Below, piece by piece: positions 13,123 through 25,368 of a DNA stretch of 64,000 nt. Source of the stretch: Mesaphorura yosii. Its lineage: Eukaryota; Arthropoda; Collembola; Poduromorpha; Tullbergiidae. The notes under the pieces were generated by a model. The model saw only the letters and a list, made by a program, of their open reading frames with translations. It ran no database searches and had not been told where the DNA came from. Position 1 is the first letter of the stretch; each line of letters opens with the position of its first letter. The translations under genes and the position numbers were made by a program. The stretch covers positions 166,885 to 230,884 of the forward strand of contig WIXG01000094.1 of NCBI GenBank assembly GCA_009869945.1, written 5' to 3'.

Positions 13123-14329
13123 ATGAGTTGGAAGCGTCGAGAGTCACTGAGCGGAAATTGTACTAGAAGAATGAAAAGATCGCGCAAGAGCTCGAGCCTG
13201 ACCCTGGAAAATGTGTTATTCGATACAGAAAGCGAATACGAGTCTCAACAAATCGATCCCTTATCCTTCCCACTGGAAGTACAATTGGAGGAGGATTTTA
13301 TGTCGTCCAACGAAGATGACAAGTCACAAATTGTCCCTTCAGTTCCTGACTCTGATGATGATGACGGTGGATTTGCCTGTGAATTATGTGGCCGACGATT
13401 TCCAAATATCACGGGCTTGAAAACTCACAAACGATCTCACAAAGATGATGTAGTGAACCCCGGGCAGGCTCTGTACAAGTCGCGTCAGTATTCTCTCCAT
13501 GAATACGAAGAGAAGGAAGCTGAATATGCAGGTTTTACCTGTGGCATTTGCAAGCGTTGCTTTCCAAATATTTATGGTCTCCGCACTCATGAACGATTTC
13601 ATGGACATACACCTTGTGAAGGCGAAGATCATGACCGAACTTCTAAACAAAAACTGATCTTACCAAAAATGAAATGTTTCCTTTTGACAAAAGAGACAGT
13701 CAGCAAAACCAAGCACAGAGATGCGAATCTTGCACAGGTAAAAAAAAATGCAACTTTGCTTGATTCACACAAGTTCATCAAAATATTCCATTTTTTAAAC
13801 TTGTCGTTTCCTTCCTCAGGTAGAAGAGACAAGGCGAAGTACTGCCCGACTCAACCCACGCCCAATTCGCCCAAAAGTAGCTCTGAGCCGTGCTTCTCCC
13901 AACTCAAGTGAAAATCCTGTGAAATTATTTAAGTATGAAAGTCAACCACAGCAAGTGAAGACTAATCAGAGAAGTCTGCCGAGAGACCGGACTGATAAAC
14001 CAGATGGACCAAATCTACGGGCATTGCCAACTATGCAAGACAAAAGTGTTCTGTATCTCAACTCAAACCATGGTCCTGAAGATACTTTTGAGTCCAGGGC
14101 GTTGGAGAGCGAACGTGCACACGAAGGGAATCAATTTTCTTTCTCTGTGTCATATGAGAAAGGCCACGGAACGAACTCTTCAGCTTTACAAGAATACCCA
14201 ATTTTTGCGAAAACCGGCATGTTCTATTTGTGCACACTTTGTGATCACCGCAATCTTCATATAAATGGAATCCGATCTCACTGGAATCGACACGTGAGAG
14301 AAGAAAGAGAGAGTTTGAAGACATCCTGA
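13123..14329 (+). CDS. C2H2 zinc-finger protein, three fingers
   Basis: Two exons, 13123-13737 and 13820-14329, join in phase 0 to give about 374 residues. The N-terminus is basic, followed by an acidic stretch with a run of Asp. Two near-identical C2H2 fingers follow (CELCGRRFPNITGLKTHKRSH and CGICKRCFPNIYGLRTHERFH), separated by about 40 residues. A third, diverged finger (CTLCDHRNLHINGIRSHWNRH) lies near the C-terminus. The fingers lack the TGEKP-type linkers of tandem arrays. A nuclear DNA-binding role is likely from the fold; no specific family or target was recognised. The upstream start codon was taken at 13123 because the in-frame codon before it is GTG. Confidence 0.88.
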
Positions 14330-14776
14330 CTTAACAATTCAATATGAAATTATTAAAGAGATTTTGTATGCTCTTTTTTGCCTTGCGTTGAAGTAGTTAA
14401 GTCGAAAAGGTGTCATTGTTCGTACGAATTTCCAATATTTTATTCCAAGAAATAAATCATGTTAATATTAAAATCTTTCCCGTTGCAAAGTTAACGTGAA
14501 ACCCGAAGTTCGCTCAGCCGTATAAACGATGCTGCTCTTCAGGCTCTCATTCCTTTCTTGTCAATCACCAAAACATAAAAATTGAGAAACTGCTTGGCCT
14601 TGTGCAGTGATTCAGTTTAACTATTTGATGCGCTTCTCAAGTATCAATCTCAGACGAATGACGTGATTAGTATGCGAAGTTTGAAGATCACGTCTCGTGA
14701 TTGCTTGCTGTCAAACATTTATCACAAATTCACTGATTCACTTCATAAGAGTCTTGTGTAGACGCGTACCCTGAAC
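14330..14776. other. Spacer between zinc-finger gene and FMO gene
   Basis: It holds the zinc-finger 3' UTR and the FMO promoter region. No further gene was seen. Confidence 0.5.
14451..14456 (+). terminator. AATAAA polyadenylation signal, zinc-finger gene
   Basis: AATAAA lies about 120 nt after the stop codon, a typical distance. Confidence 0.6.
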
Positions 14777-16914
14777 ATGGATTCCTCTGACAAAAAAGTC
14801 GCGATTGTTGGTGCTGGACCGTCGGGGCTCGTTGCTGCGAAGTACATGCTGAGTGTCGGGCTACAACCCACAATATTTGATAAAGCCTCCGACATTGGTG
14901 GAATGTGGAATCCAGAATGTCACCCGTCGTGGAAGTCCTTGAAAACGAACCTGTCTTGCTTCACGACTTGCTACTCCGACTTTCCATGGCCGGACGACTC
15001 ATCAGTATTCCCTACCCAAACCGAAATGCATTCATACTTGAAGAGTTATTCTGCAAAATTTATTCCGCCGCGTTGTTTTCGGTTGCAAACAACTGTGACC
15101 ACCATCAGGCCTGCGGCCGCCGACGGCACAAATGCGTGGTTGGTTGAGTGGACCGGTGCAAGTGGCCGTCATGTGGACTTCTTTGACTACCTCATCATTG
15201 CGACCGGCTTCTTCTCAACGCCTTACATTCCAAAGATCCCACTGGAAACGTTCACTGGAACCATTGTCCACAGTGATCAATATCGCTCACCAGACGAGTT
15301 CCGGCATAAACGTGTAGTGGTAGCTGGCTCATCGTTCAGCGCAGCTGAAATAAGTGCGGAAGTGCACAGTAGCGCAATGGAAGTTGTCAACGTCGTCTCA
15401 ACGCCTTTCTGGGCTATTCCACGTTTCATTCCGTTGCGTCCTGAAGATCCAGCCACTCCATTCTTACCCGTGGACATGGTATTCTACACCCGCACCAGCC
15501 GCGAGTCATTTAAGGAGATCATCATCAAGTCAGCTAATGATTATCGAAGCAGCCATCAGTACTTCAGCAAACTCTGCGGTCGTCAAATAGGTCTATACGA
15601 AGCACATGCTTTCCAACCGCAAGAAATTTCATCCACGCCAACGTTTGTCGCGATTTCTGACGATTACTTGCCAAGTGTCCGATCTGGGTTCGAACAACGC
15701 AACATTTTTGGGTCCAAGATTTGACGGTAAAATTTCATTTTATAAAAACAGGCAAATCAAAACTAGAATCGGACGAATCAAAGCAGCTTCTGGGTCGAAA
15801 GTGACCTTGGAGGACGGGTCCACCATTGCAGATGTGGACACGATCATCTTTTGCACCGGATTTCGGCCGATCTTTCCCTTCTTCCCACCCGAGATTTTGG
15901 AAGCAATTTCCTTCGACCCGAATGATTCCTTCTGCCCCTTCCTCCTACACAAAGCGACATTCTGTGCCAACTTGCCTGGTTTGGCTTTTGTAGGAGTTTA
16001 CCGTGGGCCGTATTTCTTAATTGTTGAGTTGCAGTCAAAGTGGGTCGCTGAGGTCTTCTCCAGAAAAAAAACTATTACGCCCGCTAAGCTGAAGAAAGGC
16101 GAATTGGTCGAAAAGCAAATTCGGGACCAGAGACCGCGTCCGCAATTCCCGCATCCTGACTACGTTGGATTCGCCTGCGACTTGGCTGAAGAAATCGGAA
16201 TTCTTCCTTCGACTTCTTTCACAGAGAATCGTCCGCTTTTTATGCCGGTTGACTTTTCTCCAGAAAATATTTCGTCGTTTCATCGCATGAACGCGGAGAG
16301 AGAAAAGTTCTTGTCGGGCAAAATGGTCGCTGGGGCTGTTTTTAGAGCGCTGGCTGGTAAGCACATTAAATGTCACGTTCTCCTTGCGCATACTTTCCGA
16401 AGTACGAGATATAAAATGCACAGGAAACTGGACAGTAAGCAATGAAACTCGTTCCAAACAAGCGACGGTGACATACACTTATTTTGATGATACCGAGGTG
16501 GACAAGGGAGTCAACTCGGTTCAGCATTTGCGCAGCGTTACTCTATCCGATGGAGGCCAAGCACTTAAAGAAAGCAACCTCGCACAAGGGTGGAGTTATG
16601 ATCACACCAAAGATGAAATAAGTATAAATTTTGCCCACAAGAATGCGTCTGACCGCCACGCCCTTATTTTCTTGCCACCCTCTTCGGAGTGGACAGACAA
16701 ATCTCCGAAACAAATATCAGACAGTGCAGGGTGGAGAGCTGTTTCAGAGTGTGTCGATGATCACAAAACGTGCAAACTCTACTTCCTGTTTCAATTCGCC
16801 GGAATCTTGCTGAGAAAGGTACACATTGAACTTGCAGTTGACGATGATCATGGTTATGGTATTTGTGGCTCATTATACACGTATACCAACACAGATTCCC
16901 AAATGACAAAATGA
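14777..16914 (+). CDS. Flavin-dependent monooxygenase with C-terminal extension domain
   Basis: Exons 14777-15687, 15752-16356 and 16424-16914 give about 668 residues. The FAD-binding motif VAIVGAGPSG is at residues 8-17, the FMO identifier-like motif FTGTIVHSDQY lies near residue 155, and a second Rossmann glycine motif follows as VVVAGSSFSAAEIS, in which the usual GxGxSG is replaced by GSSFSA. An IIFCTGFRP motif follows the first intron. FMO-type enzymes use NADPH and O2 to oxygenate N, S or carbonyl centres. Typical FMOs are about 430-550 residues; here about 165 residues are added after FRALAG, resembling what I recall of DUF6314-type domains (opening F-x-A-L-x-G-x-W, closing near C-x-x-x-Y). 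Intron 1 has a GTTCGA donor. For intron 2 an alternative acceptor at 16402 keeps the frame but would make a 46-bp intron. No N-terminal signal peptide or membrane anchor is evident. Confidence 0.9.
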
Positions 16915-17925
16915 TAACTGAAAGCGTCTTTAATTATTATTCGAATGCAAACACTTTATGATATATAAATCTTCTTGCTTACATTTGTACTACGCGTTTT
17001 GCAGTCATATCAGTTGATAAAGTAGCAAATACTTAGAAAAGTCATCAGCTATCAAACTAAAGGACTTATGTGCTTAAAACTGATTTTCGGCGTTTTATGT
17101 CAGTGTCTGCCGTCGTTTCTTTTCTGCAAGGAAGTATCAAATTCATGAACTCATTCCGCCCTATCACTGCGCAGGAAATAAAAACCTCAAAGTTGACTTG
17201 TTCAATTTTCGAACTTTCTGTGACAAAACTTTCGCAGTGAACTTACTTTCAAAGTTCTTGAAGTACTGCTTGTAGCCTCATTGCCAGAGTTGCTTTCTGA
17301 CGAAATTGTCCGTGGCGAGCAACCGTTCTAAAGGAACAATCAAAGTTATCCTAGGACATTCCAGCTAGCTGAAAGCACAACAGTGATTGAATCCGTCGGA
17401 CGTGTGCCGTAGGAAAACGCGTTTTGCCAATGATTTTTCCACAATGCAGTTGAATGAAATTATGCCCAAATTAAATGTCTTTGTCTAAAATTTTCACGGT
17501 ATCATCCCTGTATTAGTAATCAATTCATGGCAATTGAAATTGAGAGTGCTTGAAAATGCTGGCGCGCGAAAGAATATGAATGCTAAAGAGAAAAGCATCA
17601 TCGATCTTCAGTTGTTTGTTTTGGTTCTACTTGCCAGCCTCAGTTTGTGTGTGTTGCGTGCGAATTGAGCTAGGGGTTTGGAAAGGAATCGATCCGTTTT
17701 TGCTTGTTCGGGGTAGTATAAATAGTATTGTAAGAATCCTAGAAGTTTTGAATCTGATTCAGAGTGGAAATGGGAACACTGGAGACTGGACTCTAAATTC
17801 GCAGAAGAGTTAGGCAAGCCAGGAAGCTGACTGAGCTTAATGGCTTCACATTACAGCTCTGGGAATTTTCTTATCTGTAATTTCCTATCTGTAATATCTG
17901 TGTTGTGCGTTTAATATATGTAAGA
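16915..17925. other. Spacer between FMO and ADAM17 genes
   Basis: About 1 kb without a supported gene. The short frames at 17580-17817 overlap on opposite strands and show no domain. It should contain the FMO 3' UTR and ADAM17 promoter. Confidence 0.5.
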
Positions 17926-20900
17926 ATGATTGGAAAGGTTAAATTACTGCTGCTCTGCCTCACCTTTCTGGACACGTCCGAGGTATTCAAACGCAGTTTT
18001 ATAGGGCTGCAAAGGACCCTAGCATTTGTTGAGAAGCCTGATCTCAGGAAGAACTTACGCTACTATGAACTGCTTAATCCAGTTGATTTTACGCACCATA
18101 TTGTAAAAAGAGGCATTAATTACAGTCCTCATCCGTATAACACAATTAAGGAGCTTCATTTTAACACACAAGGAAGGTAAGCCGAATCTGTGGACCTCTT
18201 TAATCAATTGAACAGCAATAGAATGCGATGACCGCCCTTTTTTTCAGGGACTTTCTGCTGGTCCTAAATCCGAACAAGGGCATTTTTCATCCGCAGTTCA
18301 AAGCATACGAGGTTGGTCGTGATGGACGCGAACTTCCAGTTCTGATTGGTAAGGAAGGAGAGCGTGAATCCTCGTGAACACTAGGCGAAATTGTATATTT
18401 TACTGACTCGATGAATTTGTTTTTGCTGCAGACCGTGACAGCTTTTATGAAGGCCGAGTGTTTGGAGAAGATGATTCAGACGTTCGAGCTCACTTGGAAG
18501 AAAATGGTGTGATGACAGCTACCATTAGAACCAAAAACGAAACCTACCACATCGAGGTATCTTACGCTGCACTTTTCTCTTGAGCCTTGTCTGTTATCCA
18601 ATTACTAAACTAACTTCGTCGTATATATAAAAGCCATCATGGAGGCACTCGACAGATGGTGATCAACTTACAATGATAACCTACAAAGCATCTGACGTCA
18701 AATATTCGTGGGAGCATGAAGCAGAGCCTGAGTCACCTAATTTGCCAGTCTGTGCGTACATAAAGGAAGGAAAGAACTCAAGCGACGAAGGACCCGAACC
18801 GGATTACGATTCTATTCTGAAAAGATGGAAGAGAGATATCTCGATGGAAAGGTATACAAGGTTTAATACAAGGGAGCAAACAATCCTGATGTATTTGAAT
18901 TCAGGTGATTATTGAGTTGTGATTGTTCACAGGCGTGCATCATTGCGACCCCAGAAGACTCGGTGTCCATTGCTTTTGGTAGCGGACTATCGATTTTACC
19001 GTGAAATGGGCGGCTCCAGCAATAAATCCACAATTAATTATCTCATAAGTCTTATTGATCGTGTTACCAAGATTTATGAAGAAACTCAATGGCGAGATAA
19101 AAGCGACGAGCCCGGATTTGATGGCATGGGTTTTGTTATCAAGAAGATCGTAGTTCACAGTGACCCTACAATGACACAGCATGGAGAAATGCATTATAAT
19201 ATGAACGAAATTAAATGGGATGTCAGAACGCTACTTGAAGTTTTCAGTAGAGAATATACTCACAAAGGTAACGTAAAAAATGGAAATGTTAAATTCAGAA
19301 GAATCAATCAATCAGAACAATAACTACTGTGATTCTGATTGTAGATTTCTGTCTGGCGCACTTGTTCACGGATATCAAATTCGAGGGTGGAATACTCGGG
19401 CTTGCCTACGTTGGTTCTCCCAGAAGAAATTCTGTCGGCGGAATATGCACACCAGGTGAATTAACATTAAGAATGCCATTTCGTGCGCGTATGATGACTA
19501 ATATTGGTATTTAATATTTAAATTAGAATACTTCAAGAACGGGTACACTTTGTATCTAAACTCTGGCCTGAGTTCCAGTCGCAATCATTACGGGCAACGC
19601 GTAATAACAAGAGAGGCTGATCTGGTCACTGCACATGAGTTTGGACACAACTGGGGATCTGAGCATGATCCAGACAATCCTGAGTGTTCACCCAGTGCTA
19701 GTCAGGGCGGCTCTTATCTCATGTACACTTACTCTGTTTCTGGCTATGATTTGAATAACAAGGTGAATTGACACATTACCCAGTTGAGTGAATTGGATTG
19801 CAAAATGTATGTTATATCCAATTTCAGAGATTCTCGCCGTGTAGCTTGCGCTCAATAAGAAAAGTGTTGTTAACAAAGTCCGAGCGCTGCTTTTCAGAAC
19901 CGGAGGAATCATTCTGTGGGAACTTACGTGTTGAAGGAAACGAGCAATGTGACGCAGGTTTGCTTGGAACGGAGGACTCAGATTCGTGCTGTCGTCCAAA
20001 TTGTACATTGCGCCAAGGCGCTGTCTGCAGGTACACACTTCTTTCTTTTTTGATCTGAGTTTTGCGCCTAGAAACTTGTGATGATGGAACTAAAATTCTC
20101 TCCAGTGATAAAAATTCTCCATGCTGTCAATCATGTCAGTTCATGGCAGCTGGAGAGAAATGCAGGGAAGCTCAAACAGCGCTTTGTGAGCAGGAGAGTA
20201 GATGCACTGGAGGATCCGCAGAGTGTCCTAAATCTGCTCCCATGCCAGATGCTACCGCGTGTCTCGAGAAAGGGCAGTGCAAGGTAAGAATCACAGTAAT
20301 TTGCCATTCATGTTCGAATGTACTGACGTCTGACCTTGTAATTTGTGGCATTTCAGGGTGGAAGATGCATTCCATATTGTGAAACTCTTGGAAAGCAAAG
20401 CTGCATGTGCGACAAACGTAAGATTTCATTATCTATTTGAGGTTAATCCGATGTTAACTTGATTCCTCATTAATTGAAGTGGAGAATGCATGCAAGCGAT
20501 GCTGTCGTGTTCATCTGAACGCAACGTGCTACCCGGTGGAGCCATTTGAAATTTTACCCGAAGGCACTCCTTGCATTCAGGGAATTTGTAACAAGGTACG
20601 GGCAAATATTCTCATTTTATTTTGCAGCAATCTTCATGCATCTTTGTTCTTTAGGGAAATTGTGAGCGAACGGTGCACGATGTCGTTGAACGTTTTTGGG
20701 ACATCATTGAGGACATCAACATTAATCGACTTATGAAATTTCTCAAGGACAACATAATATTCACCACCATAATGATCTCCGCACTTCTTTGGATCCCCGG
20801 AAGCGCCATCGTTAGCTACATTGACAGACGCAGTCATAAACTTGTAAGATTTGATTCTTTTCTTTAGCAAAGTCAATATGTAACTGAGATTTTGGACCCT

Positions 20901-21030
20901 TTAGGCCATGGAGGAAGATGAGTGGGCAAGGAACAAAACGGATCTCATCCACCCAGGCGATTCACGCCCTGTCATTTACATTAGACCGAAACTTGGCACG
21001 AGTGACCACATTTACGGTGTTAATCAATAG
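17926..21030 (+). CDS. ADAM17: ADAM17/TACE-type membrane metalloprotease
   Basis: Thirteen exons with matching phases: 17926-18176, 18248-18348, 18432-18556, 18634-18851, 18933-19267, 19345-19455, 19527-19762, 19828-20030, 20106-20283, 20357-20417, 20480-20595, 20655-20843 and 20905-21030; about 749 residues against about 824 in human. In order: signal peptide ([15 protein letters not shown]), prodomain with cysteine-switch PVCAY (C199) and furin site RWKR (223-226), zinc site [11 protein letters not shown] (417-427), Met-turn region [10 protein letters not shown], disintegrin-like Cys-rich region ([15 protein letters not shown]), membrane-proximal CxxC-rich domain, the [13 protein letters not shown] juxtamembrane segment, one membrane helix ending WIPGSAIV, and a short tail. 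ADAM17 sheds ectodomains of growth factors, cytokines and receptors. The cytoplasmic tail, about 50 residues, is much shorter than in vertebrates. The start at 17926 is the first ATG that gives a signal peptide. Confidence 0.96.
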
Positions 21031-21958
21031 ACAAGTTCACTGCCGACTAGGACTAGCTGAATTTGTTAGAAATTAGGTTCTAAACGCGAGAAGAAGTTCG
21101 AATGCGAAGGCGTAAAATTAATTGAATTCGTAGGTTACATTGCATTGGTTTGTTCCAATTCCAAGCTGCTCTTGTTTTTCTACGTCTAAACTTTTTACAG
21201 TTTCTTATTTAACCTTGTTTAAGCTTTTTTTGACGAAACTAGTCACCCGCCACCGGAGCACTTGCGATGATACCGCCATACGTGACAAACTTGACTGAAT
21301 TTCATTTGTCCCCAAAATGAATCTCCTGTACTGATATTTGACAATGAAATAAAATATGACTAATTTATAGCTCTGTTCTTGTCTTCTGCCTTGGTCAATT
21401 TATCATTCGAGGAATCCATTTAATCGCCTACTTCAATAATATTATGTAAAGGATGTAAAAAAGAGAGGAGCCATTTACTAATTCTCGTACTGAATTTGGC
21501 AAGTCACTTTGGCTTTGCAAGAAGGTTTCTCACAAAGATGATGATAATGTATGCACTATTCACGGTACATTGACAAATTGTGTTCAGAAGCTATTTAGAC
21601 TTTATATTTTGTACAAAAATAAGGTTGCAATGACAAATGGGTGGTACACATACAGACGAAATTGAAATTGCAGGACCCGTAAGGTTATCGAAGAAATGCA
21701 TGCAATTGCAATGACTCTTGGCTTATGACTTACGGTGATAAATACAAGTGATTTTTAGCATTGCACTGGCATTACAAAGCAATAATCTCGACTCCAGTAA
21801 TATTTAAGTAATTTCGAGACGATTAATCTTAAAGCTCTAGCCAAGTGCGACCAGATTGCAGCAAAACACGTTCCGTAAATTCTCTCAATACTCGATAATT
21901 TAAACTTTATGCCAAACAGCAGCATTTTAACGAGCTTAGGAAGCGTGTACATCATATC
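21031..21958. other. Convergent 3' region between ADAM17 and KLHDC3
   Basis: Both genes end here. The ADAM17 signal is at 21348. Nothing else was recognised. Confidence 0.5.
21348..21353 (+). terminator. AATAAA polyadenylation signal, ADAM17
   Basis: AATAAA about 320 nt after the stop codon. Confidence 0.6.
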
Positions 21959-24090
21959 TTATCCACTAGCAGTGAAAGGTGTTGAAGAAACTTGATTCCT
22001 TAAAGTCATCCAGCTCAGTTCTTGCTTCAGATTATTCGGCAGTCCTGATGCATCTAGCCGCACCTTGTTGGCGAGAATTGACAGGAGGCAGAGTGTCTTC
22101 AATGATGGGGCTAAAATAACACACAATTAGCATGCTTACAACCTCTCCACGAAGTAAATGACTCCGGTCTGTTTTCTAACAGCCTCACCTAAATCTAACA
22201 CATAGAGGTCATCGTGGTCAACCAAGTTACTTTCTTCCATCATGTCATCTCCGTAGTTTACAATGACTACTGAGTCATTTGGGCTTGTACCGCCGAAGAA
22301 GAAAGCTCGACTATCGAGTATGACACAACCTTGTCTTCTCCGGGGAGCTGGTCCACTTCCATATGGTACTATTTTTGTCCATACTCCGTTTTCTAAAAAG
22401 AAAGAATAAAAAGATGCATGTGACATACTAGTTCTTGTCTGAGCTGTTGCAATGAATATAGGAAGAAACCCGATTTCAGTACCTGGGTCATAGCGAAAGA
22501 AGTCATTAAAGTGCTGGTCCGTGGCACCGTTGTACCCTCCAAAAATGTACATGTAGCCGCCTTGCATAACTGAGAATTCAAGTCGTGTATCAAATCATTT
22601 GAAAACAACACGCTACTGTTGTGGGAAGACGCTAATTAGTAATTAATGTTCGTGTGAATACTACGTACATGCTGAGTGTGACCGTCTTCCCGATGGAAGG
22701 TCGCCTGTTATTTTAGGCCGAATCCATTCTTTCCTTTCCACGTCCAAACAAACTAGTGTATTGCAATAAATTTCAGCCCTCGTATGCATGGGTCCATGCA
22801 TGTCGCCCCGGCCTCCGAAGATTAGCATGTACCGATCCTTGAAGGCGGTTGCGGTATGAAAATCTCGGAATGTCGGCGCGGGCCCCTGGAGCAATAGCAG
22901 AATACAGCCAGGTCATAATTGCTGAGTAAAACACTCCGGGGTGATTGGAGTTACCGTTGTAGAAACAAAAGTCCATGTGAGCGTGTTCAGATCTAGCGAG
23001 TACACGTCCTGTGAGAACAAACCCACTTCCTCCTCGTAACCGCCAAAGATGAGCATTTTCTCACGAATGACGCAGGCTGAGTGCCCGTCGCGTGCACCGG
23101 GCGCATTCCCATCTATGGACGGCTTTTCCCATTTAAACGTGCGGGTATCAAACCGATATAGTGTCCGGCACGCTCGATCATCGTTACGACCACCCCACAA
23201 ATACACGTAATTTTTAAATGCGACGACGGTGTGTCCGTAGCGTTGAAATGGTGTGCATTCGTCACTTCTTGCAGGTAGCAACTTCCATCGGTACGTTACT
23301 GCAAAATTATGAATGAGATTTATGAGTTCAATTTCAATAAGTCAAGTCCGTCGCGTTCTTGAAAATACTTCTCCTCAAAATACTTTGGCTCTTTGATGTT
23401 TTGTCACCAAATCTGAGTTATACTCCATAAATCAATGACTTTCAGTTGTTTTAAATGTCAGGATCAAAAGTTGCGAAATTTTGAACACCTTTCTCCACAA
23501 AAACAACTCTCATCGTGATCTTTGTACCAGTGAACGTCATCCGTTGTTGCACACAAAAGTCAAGTTACTGCGAACCTCAGATGACATGGTAAACCACATG
23601 CAACTGTGTGCAGGTAAAGGGCATGAGGAAAACAGGTTTTCGTTATGCAATCAATAGCCTCATTTATTGTTCAAATCAAAAACAATTGCCAAATCATTTG
23701 AACTTGCTAAGCTATCCGAGCATAGAATGGAAAGGGTTTTATGGTGTTCTTATCGAATGTGAGTTGAAAAGAAGGCGATTGCGCATGAAGAAATTGATTC
23801 TTCAATACATGATGGTCATGGTCAGAGTTGCAAAATTAATGTCACTGAAACTGTCACTTTATTCACCAAACACGATCGGGTTCCAGGCTATTGATAAATA
23901 AATGGATAGGACACTCTTTAACTGTTCTATTCTAGTTACCTGGGTTCAGAATGTGAACATCAATGGGCCTCTGAACAGAATAGTTGTCTCCAGTGCAGTA
24001 TCCTCCAAACGAATAAATTAGATTTCCAACAGCTAATGCTGCATGGTTAACTCTTCTTGGACCACCTTCCACGTGGACCGACCAATGCAT
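21959..24090 (-). CDS. KLHDC3: Kelch domain-containing protein 3 orthologue
   Basis: Six exons on the minus strand: 24090-23940, 23298-22955, 22885-22669, 22569-22483, 22392-22189 and 22110-21959. They give about 384 residues, almost exactly the 382 of human KLHDC3. The protein opens with HWSVHVEGGPRRVNHAA and carries successive kelch repeats (YSFGGYCTGDNYS, YLWGGRNDDRACRTLY, GARDGHSACV, MLIFGGYEEEVG, FRDFHTATAF, MYIFGGYN, APRRRQGCV, FFFGGTSP). After the propeller it ends with a conserved helical tail beginning APSLKTLCLLSI. KLHDC3 is a CUL2 ubiquitin-ligase substrate receptor that recognises C-terminal glycine degrons and is testis-enriched in mammals. The last exon is recovered from phase and similarity only. 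Confidence 0.95.
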
Positions 24091-25368
24091 TCTTTAAGCG
24101 ACTTCTGGAAATTCACTTGATTAGTTCCGAAATCCGATTATTGTTAATTTTAGATTTCTTTCAGTGAGCTGAGGGCTTCACCTTTAATTAGCCTCCCTCT
24201 TTTGGAAAACTTTGATCGGAGGACGTGGGCTTAACTTTTGTTTGTCACTTTTCGACTGACAGACAGCCTGGATTCGCCGAAACCTCTTGAATCTTCCTTA
24301 GACAAATCCAACACGGATACTAAACCTACGTATGCACTCACAGCACGGATACCACTGCAGTCCAATTAATTGTGTCGTTTCACACTCACACGGTAATAAA
24401 CCCAAGTTTACGGTGTATTTACTGTTTCCCAGCTTGCCCTTGGCTTATTTTAATCTTTAGTCAGCCGATATTATGTTTATCTTGTTTTGGCTGTGCGAAT
24501 GAACCCGTGTGAATTTATCTGCAATAAAATGTTTCACTCCTGTTTCTTTCGACTGTTGTGTGCGGAGTAGTATCAAAACAATACGATGATAATAATGCAA
24601 TGTGTCTGTGTTCTGAGGAAGGAAGAACAATAGTGAGAGCAAGAACGTGGATTTAAATGTACACCTCGACGGCGTGTTACGGCCTGGGCCAGATGTTGTG
24701 CACGGAAATACAGATGACCAATATGTTTGGACTAAAGCCACTCCATGCAGTGCAATATCTCGAATGAAGTATTCAAGCTTGATTCAGAGATTCGCACGAC
24801 GAATTTAGACATTGCATTCTTGAAACTAGCTGCATATTGGCATATTGTGTGCCAATTGACCATACGAAAGGGTTGAATTGAGTCATGGCTCTCGAGTACG
24901 TTCAATGAATGGACAGTGAAAGGGGTAAGCCGAGACGAAACAAGAATCGCACGAGACCACCACCGTACCGTGGGAAAAAGAAGTGAACTCTCTACTACCG
25001 GTGGTAAACAAAAAACAACTAGTAGCAGGTGATGTGGTTGTGAACGTTAATTTGTTGTTTCTGTTGTACTTTTCCACATGTGGCATTTAGAATTTAGGAC
25101 AGAAGCCGTCAGAAGCGATTCCCTTGATAAGGCGATGTCGACCTTGACCTAGTTGCATGAAGTTACGAAGTACTTAGGATCCGGAGCTAATGACTGGTGG
25201 CCAGGAGGGCAGGAGTTTCTGTGCTGTTGCGATCAGACCGCCAGAAGGTTAGTGTTATTCATTTTGACTTTTGACATCTCATTTGGTCAAGGAAGTCAAG
25301 GTATGGTACATTCACTTGCGCTATAACTTATTTAGGCTCGTTGTTAAGTGGTGTTGGCCTGGCGGACA
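24091..25368. other. Divergent intergenic region between KLHDC3 and TERT
   Basis: About 1.3 kb between two divergent start codons. No ORF with domain features, no TATA box and no RNA gene was recognised. It should hold both promoters. Confidence 0.5.

Noticed and set aside
20062-20105. Coding extension before ADAM17 exon 9
   Set aside because: Frame does not fit the preceding exon; the acceptor at 20105 gives the conserved CSDKNSPCC sequence.
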